This document shows positions 34,629 through 40,658 of a stretch of 40,658 nucleotides of DNA, in pieces. The position numbers and the translations under genes are program-made. The notes beneath the pieces were generated by a model. It ran no database searches. It was given only the letters and a program-made list of their open reading frames with translations, and had not been told where the DNA came from. The DNA is taken from assembly GCA_944381055.1 (NCBI GenBank), contig CALWJQ010000057.1, positions 1 through 40,658 of the forward strand. Reading direction: 5' to 3'. The stretch's first letter is position 1. Each line of letters opens with the position of its first letter. The stretch comes from an uncultured Clostridia bacterium (lineage in GTDB: Bacteria > Bacillota > Clostridia > Oscillospirales > Butyricicoccaceae).

Positions 34629-35228
34629 ATGGAATTTTACGATGTGATCAACCAAAGAAGAAGCATCCGCCAGTTTGAGGATAAAGAAATTCCCAGAGAC
34701 GTTTTGGAACGGATTCTGGATGCCGGGCTGAAAGCCCCGTCCTCCAACCATCAGCGCCGGTGGGAGCTGCTGACCCTGACCGAGAAACCTCTCATTTTAG
34801 AACTGGCAAAGTTCATCAAGCCCTATCCCTGCCGGATTCAGGAGCCGAAAACACCCCAGCAGGAAATGTTCAAAATTGCTTATCCCCGGCAGCGCAGCAT
34901 GATCGAAGAATCGGCCTGCGTGATTTTGCCCTGGTATAAGCAGAAGTACCCCCTCAGCGAGGACAAAAACGGTTACGGCCTGATGGACTACGGTGCGGCC
35001 TGGGCGCTGATCGAAAACATGCTGCTGGCCGCCACCGCCGAAGGGCTGGGCAGCGTGGTGCATATCCCGGTCAAGAAGGAGCCGCAGCAGATCAGGGAGC
35101 TCTTGAAGGTGCCTGACGGCTGGGGCCTGCCCGCGCTGGTGGTACTTGGATATTCGGTCAAAGAGCCCCTCCTGCCGGCACAGGTCAAAGCCACGGTAGA
35201 AAACAAGGTCCGCTGGAACAAATGGTAA
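34629..35228 (+). CDS. nitroreductase-family FMN protein
   Basis: 199 residues. FMN-binding landmarks: N-Q-R-R-S-I-R-Q-F near residue 8, A-P-S-S-N-H-Q-R-R-W near 38, G-L-M-D-Y-G-A-A-W-A-L-I-E-N-M-L-L-A-A-T in the middle helix and L-V-V-L-G-Y near the end. Dimeric flavoprotein that reduces nitro compounds, quinones or enones with NAD(P)H; the physiological substrate is unknown. It starts three bases after marR and is surely co-regulated with it, so it is the main candidate target of that repressor. The radical SAM gene follows after about 105 bases. Confidence 0.9.
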   Translation: MEFYDVINQRRSIRQFEDKEIPRDVLERILDAGLKAPSSNHQRRWELLTLTEKPLILELAKFIKPYPCRIQEPKTPQQEMFKIAYPRQRSMIEESACVILPWYKQKYPLSEDKNGYGLMDYGAAWALIENMLLAATAEGLGSVVHIPVKKEPQQIRELLKVPDGWGLPALVVLGYSVKEPLLPAQVKATVENKVRWNKW

Positions 35229-35333
35229 AGCAGGGGAATGAAGCTTAAATTTCAAACCGGCTGTCCAAGCGGGTCCGAACCGGCACAGTACATCGCCAGC
35301 CCCACGGGGCATAACCGCCCGGAAGGCAACAGC

Positions 35334-36251
35334 ATGGCATATCCCGCCGTCCGCGAAATTCAGGTGAAAAGCGTCATCGCCAAGACAGACATCCCCGTCT
35401 GCGACTATGCCGTCAACCCCTATGTGGGCTGCACCCACGGCTGTCAATATTGCTATGCCAGCTTTATGAAGCGCTTTACCCATCATCCGGAACCCTGGGG
35501 GGCGTTTCTGGATGTGAAATATTGGCCGGCAATCAAGCGCCCGGAGCGTTACGCCGGGAAGGAGCTGTTTTTCGGCACCGTGACCGACCCCTATAATCCC
35601 CAGGAAGAGCGATACCGCCGCACCCGTTCCCTGCTGGAGCAGCTGCTGGGCAGCGGCGTCAAAATCACCATTCAGACAAAATCCGATCTGGTGCTGCGGG
35701 ACATCGACCTGCTGCACGCTTTTCCCGGCCTGCGGGTGGGTTTTTCCATCAACACGCTGGACGAAAGCTTTCGAGCAGATATGGACCATGCGGTGTCCAT
35801 CCAGCGGCGGCTTTCCGCTATGGAAGCCCTGCATGATGCCGGCGTCCGCACCACCTGCTTTATCTCGCCCATTTTTCCCGGCCTGACCGACGTTCCGGCC
35901 ATTATCGACCGGGTAAAAAATCAGTGCCAGCTGGTGTGGCTGGAAAACCTGAACCTCCGCGGCAGCTACAAGGCAGTCATTTTCAGCTATATTCGGGAAA
36001 GGCGTCCGGAACTGGCCGGGCTGTATGAAGAAATCTATTCCCGCGGCAGCCACCTGTACTGGGAGTCACTGGATCAGCGCTTGAGAGTATACGCCGCAAA
36101 CAGCGGCCTTGACTATGTAATCAACAATGACCGCGTGCAGCGCCCTTTTGACGCCCCGCCGGTTATTGTCAATTACTTTTATCACGAACAGATCAAAAAA
36201 TCCGCCTGCAAACGTCCCCGCAACTGCCAGTTGCCGCATTTCCATGTCTGA
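35334..36251 (+). CDS. radical SAM protein (SplB-like, resembles mobile-pair protein B)
   Basis: 305 residues from the ATG at 35334, which has GGAAGG seven bases upstream; an earlier in-frame ATG at 35238 has no properly spaced site. The cluster motif is N-P-Y-V-G-C-T-H-G-C-Q-Y-C-Y (C-x3-C-x2-C). F-G-T-V-T-D-P-Y-N-P-Q-E-E, I-T-I-Q-T-K-S-D-L, F-S-I-N-T-L-D-E, T-C-F-I-S-P-I-F-P-G-L-T-D and W-L-E-N-L-N-L-R-G-S-Y-K follow. These blocks match what I know of radical SAM mobile pair protein B, whose reaction is unknown. The partner protein A, normally adjacent, is not in the window; a nitroreductase holds its place. Confidence 0.82.
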   Translation: MAYPAVREIQVKSVIAKTDIPVCDYAVNPYVGCTHGCQYCYASFMKRFTHHPEPWGAFLDVKYWPAIKRPERYAGKELFFGTVTDPYNPQEERYRRTRSLLEQLLGSGVKITIQTKSDLVLRDIDLLHAFPGLRVGFSINTLDESFRADMDHAVSIQRRLSAMEALHDAGVRTTCFISPIFPGLTDVPAIIDRVKNQCQLVWLENLNLRGSYKAVIFSYIRERRPELAGLYEEIYSRGSHLYWESLDQRLRVYAANSGLDYVINNDRVQRPFDAPPVIVNYFYHEQIKKSACKRPRNCQLPHFHV

Positions 36252-36312
36252 ATGGTGGCTATGCAACCGATCATTCTGCTAAGATTGCCCCATAAAGAGA
36301 GGAGAGAGGACA

Positions 36313-36981
36313 ATGAATCTGGCAGACAGAATACAATGCTTAAGGAAAGCAAAAGGAATATCCCAAGAAGAACTTGCCGATCAGATCGGCGTTTCAAGGC
36401 AAGCCGTATCTAAATGGGAAAGCGGACAAAGCACGCCTGATTTAGATAAAATCATTATCATGAGTGAGTTCTTCGATGTCACAACCGATTATATCCTGAA
36501 AGGCGTTGAACCAGCAAAAAACAAAGACGAAAAAGGCAGAGAATTGATCAGCAGAATCCTGTATATTTCATCAACCGCCTTTATCGCCATTGGGTTATTT
36601 TGCGCCTTTGGCGGGTGGTATGATGAACAAACGATGAAAACTGTCTGGGGGGCCATGGTAATTCAGGCAGTCGGAATTGCAGCCTATTTTATAGGGAGGT
36701 TGTTGTCAGCGGCAAAAGCTTCCTTTTATATTGACTGGCTTAATATCGTTGGAATTGCTTTTATGCCGGTCTCTATGATAACCGGGTACCTTTCCATCCT
36801 TATTTTCAAACGGGGTCAGATTGCGCCCTATCCAGGCGGGATATTTCATATTTTAATTTTTGGTGCCGTGTTCCTGATGATTGTAATGATGAGCTGCATG
36901 GTTTTAAGAAAGAGAACGCATGATAGCGAGAACGGGCAGCGGAAAGCGCGGCAGGAACCGGACAAAGTAAAACCGGACTAA
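36313..36981 (+). CDS. Xre-type HTH regulator with C-terminal membrane domain
   Basis: 222 residues. An N-terminal Cro/C1-type helix-turn-helix spans ~1-62 (L-R-K-A-K-G-I-S-Q-E-E-L-A, V-S-R-Q-A-V-S-K-W-E-S-G-Q-S-T-P-D). After a short charged linker come four hydrophobic segments (~79-97, ~113-131, ~139-160, ~170-198) and a basic tail. Such proteins are membrane-tethered regulators that often control a neighbouring transporter or respond to envelope stress; no target is evident here. GAGAGGAGAGAGG precedes the ATG. Base composition is clearly more AT-rich than the surrounding genes, so it probably came from another source. Confidence 0.87.
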   Translation: MNLADRIQCLRKAKGISQEELADQIGVSRQAVSKWESGQSTPDLDKIIIMSEFFDVTTDYILKGVEPAKNKDEKGRELISRILYISSTAFIAIGLFCAFGGWYDEQTMKTVWGAMVIQAVGIAAYFIGRLLSAAKASFYIDWLNIVGIAFMPVSMITGYLSILIFKRGQIAPYPGGIFHILIFGAVFLMIVMMSCMVLRKRTHDSENGQRKARQEPDKVKPD

Positions 36982-36986
36982 CGCAC

Positions 36987-37020
36987 AAGGCGGGGACATC
37001 TATGACGATGCCCCCGCCTT
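36987..37020 (+). terminator. hairpin after the xre-type gene
   Basis: AAGGCGGGG (36987-36995) pairs with CCCCGCCTT (37012-37020), and CATC/GATG extends the stem inside the loop. Only a weak T-run follows. Confidence 0.65.
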
Positions 37021-37089
37021 GCTGTTCATGAGCATTCAAAAAACGCGCATGGCTCCTGGGGCAATCGCCGTCCGGCGGCAGTTTGTTCC

Positions 37090-37118
37090 TTGACAATGGG
37101 TGCGTATGGCGTTATAAT
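37090..37118 (+). promoter_or_regulatory. consensus promoter of the ZIP transporter gene
   Basis: TTGACA (37090-37095), exactly 17 bases, TATAAT (37113-37118). Being fully consensus, it is likely to need repression, which the palindrome overlapping the -10 could provide. Confidence 0.88.
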
Positions 37119-37155
37119 TCCCTTGTGGTTAGTTATCGCTAACCACAAGGGAATT
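37116..37155 (+). promoter_or_regulatory. 17-base perfect inverted repeat over the ZIP promoter start
   Basis: AATTCCCTTGTGGTTAG (37116-37132) and its exact reverse complement (37139-37155) flank the loop TTATCG. The left arm overlaps the -10; the predicted start lies within it. TTTTT ends at 37158. It could be a metalloregulator operator (it contains TTAG...CTAA, as in DtxR-type sites), a 5' attenuator hairpin, or both. No regulator gene is adjacent. Confidence 0.75.
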
Positions 37156-37202
37156 TTTCATTATCCCGTGGCACAAAACATGTATAAGGGGGCGAGTGAT
37201 CG

Positions 37203-37985
37203 ATGAATACACCCGTGATTTATGGCCTGCTGATCCCCTTTGCGGGTACCTCTCTGGGCGCCGCCTGTGTCTTCTTCCTGAAGAAGGGCCTGGGGGATCG
37301 GGTGCAGCGGGGGCTCACCGGCTTTGCCTCCGGCGTCATGGTAGCCGCATCGATCTGGAGCCTGCTGATCCCCGCCATGGAGCAGTCCGCCGGGGCGGGA
37401 AATTGGGCCTTTTTACCTGCGGTCATCGGCTTTTGGGCCGGCGTCCTCTTCCTGCTGGGACTGGATCACCTGATCCCCCACCTTCACCAGCGGAGCCGGC
37501 AGGCGGAGGGCCCCCGCACCCGGCTGGGGCGCTCTGCCATGATGATTCTGGCCGTCACCCTCCACAACATCCCCGAGGGGATGGCGGTGGGAGTGGTCTA
37601 CGCGGGCCTTCTGGCCGGAGAGGGACAGATCACCATGATGGGCGCACTGGCCCTGTCCCTGGGCATTGCCATCCAGAACTTCCCCGAAGGGGCCATCATA
37701 TCCATGCCCCTGCGTGCGGAAGGGATGAGCAAAGCCCGGGCCTTTGCAGGAGGCGCGCTTTCCGGCGCGGTGGAGCCGCTGGGCGCCGGGCTGACCATTC
37801 TGGCCGCCGGGCTGGTCGTCCCGGCCCTGCCCTGTCTGCTGAGCTTCGCCGCCGGGGCCATGCTCTATGTGGTGGTCGAGGAGCTGATCCCGGAGATGTC
37901 CCAGGGCAAGCACTCCAATGTGGGGACGCTGGCCTTCGCCCTGGGCTTCACCCTGATGATGGCGCTGGATGTGGCGCTTGGCTGA
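37203..37985 (+). CDS. ZIP-family metal transporter
   Basis: 260 residues with about eight transmembrane segments. The metal-path motifs are H-N-I-P-E-G (His121) in segment IV and Q-N-F-P-E-G (Gln158) in segment V, the second having Gln in place of the more usual His. The loop between segments III and IV is short (L-D-H-L-I-P-H-L-H-Q) with a few histidines. The protein belongs to the GufA-like ZIP group, which imports zinc, iron or manganese into the cytoplasm. The ATG at 37203 follows AAGGGGGCGAG. It stands alone between its palindromic promoter and a terminator shared with the convergent metal ATPase. Confidence 0.92.
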   Translation: MNTPVIYGLLIPFAGTSLGAACVFFLKKGLGDRVQRGLTGFASGVMVAASIWSLLIPAMEQSAGAGNWAFLPAVIGFWAGVLFLLGLDHLIPHLHQRSRQAEGPRTRLGRSAMMILAVTLHNIPEGMAVGVVYAGLLAGEGQITMMGALALSLGIAIQNFPEGAIISMPLRAEGMSKARAFAGGALSGAVEPLGAGLTILAAGLVVPALPCLLSFAAGAMLYVVVEELIPEMSQGKHSNVGTLAFALGFTLMMALDVALG

Positions 37986-38152
37986 GCGGATCAGCAGAGG
38001 CCGAACGGGACGAGGCCGCCCTGCGGCGTAAGGTTCACACCGTCCCACTGTCCACCCTGGGTGTAAGCCTTCACAGCATGAGCGCCCTGCCGGTTGAAAA
38101 AAGAGCCTTGAATGACGCCGCAGAAAAGAACCATTCAATTTACTCATCGCAT

Positions 38153-38193
38153 CAAGAGGACGGGACCTGTGAGCTTCACTGGTCCCGTCCTCT
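38153..38193. terminator. bidirectional terminator between zip and metal ATPase
   Basis: 14-base perfect arms AAGAGGACGGGACC (38153-38166) and GGTCCCGTCCTCTT (38180-38193) with GTGA/TCAC pairing inside the loop. The bases 37986-38152 before it hold nothing I can recognise. Confidence 0.9.
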
Positions 38194-38205
38194 TTCATTG
38201 GACAA

Positions 38206-40080
38206 TCATTTGCGTTTCCACTTCAACAGAAAGGCAGAGCAGGTGATGACCAGCACGGAGCCGGCGTTGTGGACCAGGGCCCCCACCACCGGGTTCAGGG
38301 TGCCGCTGATCGCGAGGACAATGGCGATGAAGTTCAGCGCCATGGAAAAGGTCATGTTGACCTTGATAGTGGTCATCATCCGCCGGGACAGGGCGATGAG
38401 GTGGGGCAGCTCCTTCACCTCGTCGTCCACCAGGGCGATGTCCGCCGCGTCCACGGCGATGTCGCTGCCAACGCCGCCCATGGCAATGCCCACCTCGGCC
38501 CGCTTCAGTGCAGGGGCGTCGTTGATGCCGTCGCCGATCATGCACACCGGCTGCCTGGCTGCCTGGTACTTGTCAATGGCCTTCAGCTTATCCTCTGGCA
38601 GGCAGTTGGCCTGTACCGAAGCGATCTTCAGCTGCCCGGCAATGGTTCTGGCGGCATTTTCATGATCGCCGGTGAGCAGTACCGGCTGTACCCCCAGACG
38701 ATTGAGAGAACCGATCATCTCTGCGCTTTCCTCCCGCAGGGTGTCGGAAAGGACGAGAAAACCGGCAAACACCCCGTCTACCGCCAAATAGGTCACGGTG
38801 CAGCCCTTCTGAATGGCCTCTTCCGCCGCAGAAGGCGGCGTCATGGACACGCCGTGCTCGTGCAGCAGCTCCGGGTTGCCGGCCAGGATCTGCTTTCCCT
38901 CCACCTGGGCGCTCACGCCCCGTCCGGGGAGCATATGGAAATCGCCGGCCTGGGCAAGTTCCCCGCCCAGCTCTTTTTTGCAGCAGCGCACGATGGCCTT
39001 GCCCAGCGGGTGCTCCGACAGCTGCTCGGCGGAGGCGGCCAGCCGGTAGAGCTGTTCTTTGCTGTAAGTATCGGTCATACCGGCAACGTCCACCACCTCC
39101 GGCGTGCCGTAGGTCAGGGTGCCGGTCTTGTCAAAGGCGATGACCTTCACCCCGGCCAGCCGCTCCAGGGCGTCCCCTTCCCGGACCAGGAAGCCGTGCT
39201 TTGTGGCGTTGCCGCTGGCCGCCATGATGGCGGTGGGGGTTGCCAGCACCAGGGCGCAGGGACAGAACACCACCAGGATGGTCACCGCCCGGATGATCTC
39301 CTCGGTGACGAGCCAGGTGAGGGCCGCCGCGCTCAGGGCGATGACCACGATCCAGGTGGCCCAGCGGTCGGCGATCCCCACGATTTTGGCCTTGCCCGCA
39401 TCGGCGGACTGCACCAGCCGGATCATCCGCTGGATGGAGCTGTCCTCCCCCACCTTGGATGCCCGCATCTCAAAGGCCCCGAATTGGTTCACTGTGCCGC
39501 TGGAGACTTCATCCCCCACGGTCTTGTCAACCGGCAGGGACTCCCCGGTCATCACTGCCTGGTTGATAGAGGTCTGGCCGGATACGATGACGCCGTCCAC
39601 CGGCACGCTCTCTCCGGGCAGAACCCGGAGCAGATCCCCTACCTGCACCTGTTCGGCAGGGATGATGCTTTCCTGTCCGTCCCGCAGCACCCGGGCAGTC
39701 TGGGGCGTCAGATGCACCAGCTTTTCGATGCCCGCCCGGGCTTTGGCTACGGTCAGTTCCTCCAGCAGGCCGCCCAGCTGCATGATGAAGGCCACCTCGC
39801 CGGCGGCGAAGTCCTCGCCGATGGCCACCGAGGCAATGAGGGCCAGGGACACCAGCACGTCCGCCTTGATGTCAAAGGCGGTTACCAGGCCGATGACGGC
39901 CTCCAGAACGATGGGGACGCCGCACAGGACAATGGCCACCCACGCCATGTCAAAGGGGAAGGGCCGGACGCCCAGCAGACTCAACAGCACAGCGATTCCT
40001 GAGATGACCAGCAGCGCAATATCTTTTTTAATACCGCCCAGCTCCAGCAGACCTTCCAGTTTTTCCATGAGCGATTGCAT
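38206..40080 (-). CDS. P1B-type heavy-metal-transporting ATPase
   Basis: 624 residues. Actuator motif M-T-G-E-S (~177-181), the metal-site C-P-C at 273-275 in V-F-C-P-C-A-L, phosphorylation loop D-K-T-G-T-L-T with Asp317, S-E-H-P-L-G-K, and G-D-G-I-N-D-A-P-A-L-K. The C-terminal helix H-N-A-G-S-V-L-V-I is characteristic of the P1B branch. No N-terminal metal-binding domain (no C-x-x-C) is present, so the protein is short for a CopA. The CsoR-type gene and operators around it point to Cu(I) export, but zinc/cadmium cannot be excluded from CPC alone. The ATG at 40080 follows GGAGAGG. Its own promoter lies between two CsoR-like boxes. Confidence 0.92.
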   Translation of the reverse strand: MQSLMEKLEGLLELGGIKKDIALLVISGIAVLLSLLGVRPFPFDMAWVAIVLCGVPIVLEAVIGLVTAFDIKADVLVSLALIASVAIGEDFAAGEVAFIMQLGGLLEELTVAKARAGIEKLVHLTPQTARVLRDGQESIIPAEQVQVGDLLRVLPGESVPVDGVIVSGQTSINQAVMTGESLPVDKTVGDEVSSGTVNQFGAFEMRASKVGEDSSIQRMIRLVQSADAGKAKIVGIADRWATWIVVIALSAAALTWLVTEEIIRAVTILVVFCPCALVLATPTAIMAASGNATKHGFLVREGDALERLAGVKVIAFDKTGTLTYGTPEVVDVAGMTDTYSKEQLYRLAASAEQLSEHPLGKAIVRCCKKELGGELAQAGDFHMLPGRGVSAQVEGKQILAGNPELLHEHGVSMTPPSAAEEAIQKGCTVTYLAVDGVFAGFLVLSDTLREESAEMIGSLNRLGVQPVLLTGDHENAARTIAGQLKIASVQANCLPEDKLKAIDKYQAARQPVCMIGDGINDAPALKRAEVGIAMGGVGSDIAVDAADIALVDDEVKELPHLIALSRRMMTTIKVNMTFSMALNFIAIVLAISGTLNPVVGALVHNAGSVLVITCSAFLLKWKRK

Positions 40081-40096
40081 AACATGCCTCTCCTTT

Positions 40097-40147
40097 ATAC
40101 CATATGGGGTATGGGTATATTATACCTGTGGGGGTATCCGCTGTCAA
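40097..40147 (-). promoter_or_regulatory. metal-ATPase promoter with two CsoR-like operators
   Basis: Minus strand: TTGACA (40147-40142), 17 bases, TATAAT (40124-40119). Operator ATACCTGTGGGGGTAT (40122-40137) fills the spacer and touches the -10. ATACCATATGGGGTAT (40097-40112) covers the start site. Both fit ATACC-N4-GGGGTAT, as does the box before csoR. Confidence 0.85.
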
Positions 40148-40171
40148 GAAAAAAGCAGCCCGCCGGGCTGC
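40148..40171 (-). terminator. terminator of the csoR-type gene
   Basis: GCAGCCC and GGGCTGC form a hairpin (40155-40171) that on the minus strand is followed by TTTTTTCTT, 13 bases past the csoR stop and directly before the ATPase -35 box. It makes the two genes separate transcripts. Confidence 0.8.
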
Positions 40172-40184
40172 CTTTTCTGCTTTG

Positions 40185-40460
40185 TCAACTCATGTTGGAA
40201 AACCGCTCCACTGCCTTGGTAAAGCTCTCGATGGTCTTGTCCGCATCCCCATGCTGGATGCCGTCCCGGACACAGTGCTGGATATGTCCCTCCAGCACTA
40301 CCTTGCCGCACCCGTGGAGGGCGGACTTGGCCGCGTTGATCTGGGACAGAATGTCCTCACAGGGGATATCTTCGTCGATCATCCGGTCAATGGCCTGTAC
40401 CTGACCGATAATCTTTTTCAGCCTGCGGTGCAGGTTGTCCGCGTCCATACACTGTCTCAT
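40185..40460 (-). CDS. csoR: CsoR/RcnR-family metal-sensing repressor
   Basis: 91 residues, all-helical DUF156 fold: H-R-R-L-K-K-I-I-G-Q-V-Q-A-I-D-R-M, I-P-C-E-D-I-L-S-Q-I-N-A-A-K-S-A-L. The sensing triad is Cys34, His59 and Cys63 (H-x3-C), the Cys-His-Cys pattern of copper-type CsoR. Copper binding would release it from DNA. The start chosen is the ATG at 40460, eight bases after GGAGG; in-frame ATGs at 40475 and 40466 contain or touch that site. Its operators stand before itself and before the ATPase, so it is autoregulated. Confidence 0.9.
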   Translation of the reverse strand: MRQCMDADNLHRRLKKIIGQVQAIDRMIDEDIPCEDILSQINAAKSALHGCGKVVLEGHIQHCVRDGIQHGDADKTIESFTKAVERFSNMS

Positions 40461-40473
40461 CGTCATTCCCTCC

Positions 40474-40524
40474 ATACCATTAGGGGTATAAGTAGATTAT
40501 ATGCAGGGATTTCTGTTTTGTCAA
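40474..40524 (-). promoter_or_regulatory. csoR promoter and operator
   Basis: Minus strand: TTGACA (40524-40519), 17 bases, TATAAT (40501-40496). The operator ATACCATTAGGGGTAT (40474-40489) covers the expected start site. It is the third copy of the box found at 40097-40112 and 40122-40137. Beyond it, 40525-40658 holds nothing I can identify. Confidence 0.85.
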
Positions 40525-40658
40525 CCGGTGAAGTCAGAGCGGTTCCTGCAGAAAAGCCGGCGCCCGGAAATCCCGGACGGTTTCGTGTTGTATTTTGCGT
40601 GAAAAACGGTGATTTTCAGGCGCGTCCCGATGCACATGAGCGTCATGATTTTATCCAT

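Noticed and set aside
40521..40658. Minus-strand open frame entering from the right edge and ending in the csoR -35 box
   Set aside because: About 45 residues without recognisable features; it could be the end of a gene outside the window, but the sequence gives no support for coding.

Overview
The window looks like the chromosome of a GC-rich (roughly 60 %) anaerobic Firmicute. A gut-type clostridium of the Oscillospiraceae/Intestinimonas kind is my best guess. The reasons are strong Shine-Dalgarno sites, addB-addA, a PadR/DUF2812 pair, SLH-domain surface proteins, a PGA_cap (CapA-type) enzyme and a complete set of core lysine-fermentation genes. The genus is inferred from gene content, not from any marker gene.

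Layout. 1-1000: PadR repressor and a truncated DUF2812 protein. 1001-7862 (-): AddB/AddA recombination nuclease. 7917-11004 (+): amidohydrolase, inositol-phosphatase-like enzyme and RpiR regulator. 11095-13961: a GNAT (-) and a large secreted CAP/Ig-like/SLH protein (+). 14029-19710 (-): operon of three M20 amidohydrolases/peptidases, a CapA-family protein and a small anchored protein. 19864-25803 (-): kal-kce-kdd-kamA-kamD-kamE, which turn lysine into crotonyl-CoA, acetoacetate and ammonia. 26134-32866 (-): yebC-lepA-hemW-GNAT-kamB-kamC, where housekeeping genes run straight into the accessory genes of lysine aminomutase. 33017-40658 is accessory DNA: a decayed SLH gene, a tiny Asn/Gln-rich peptide gene, MarR-nitroreductase-radical SAM, a membrane-anchored Xre regulator, a ZIP transporter with a very large promoter palindrome, and a CsoR-controlled P1B-type metal ATPase.

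The most interesting system is the control region of the lysine operon (25804-26137, minus strand). It holds a consensus promoter whose -35 box contains the kamC stop codon. Next comes an RNA that folds as a lysine riboswitch, including the L2-L3 kissing loop. Its P1 3' strand is also the 5' arm of an intrinsic terminator. Lysine binding should therefore stabilise P1, block the terminator and switch the catabolic operon ON, the reverse of the usual biosynthetic lysine riboswitch. A second complete terminator follows, and its 5' arm starts with a near copy (13 of 14 bases) of the P5/P1 strand, so the expression platform appears duplicated. Because the leader lies directly behind kamC, it should gate read-through from the yebC-kamC operon as well.

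The genes fit together as follows. KamA makes beta-lysine, KamDE (B12/PLP) makes 3,5-diaminohexanoate, Kdd oxidises it, Kce exchanges it with acetyl-CoA to acetoacetate plus 3-aminobutyryl-CoA, and Kal removes ammonia to give crotonyl-CoA. KamB and KamC probably maintain the B12 enzyme. The neighbouring M20/CapA operon may release amino acids from amides or isopeptides, but its substrate is unknown. No lysine permease and no acetoacetate CoA-transferase are in the window. I saw no tRNA, rRNA, CRISPR array, transposase or integrase.
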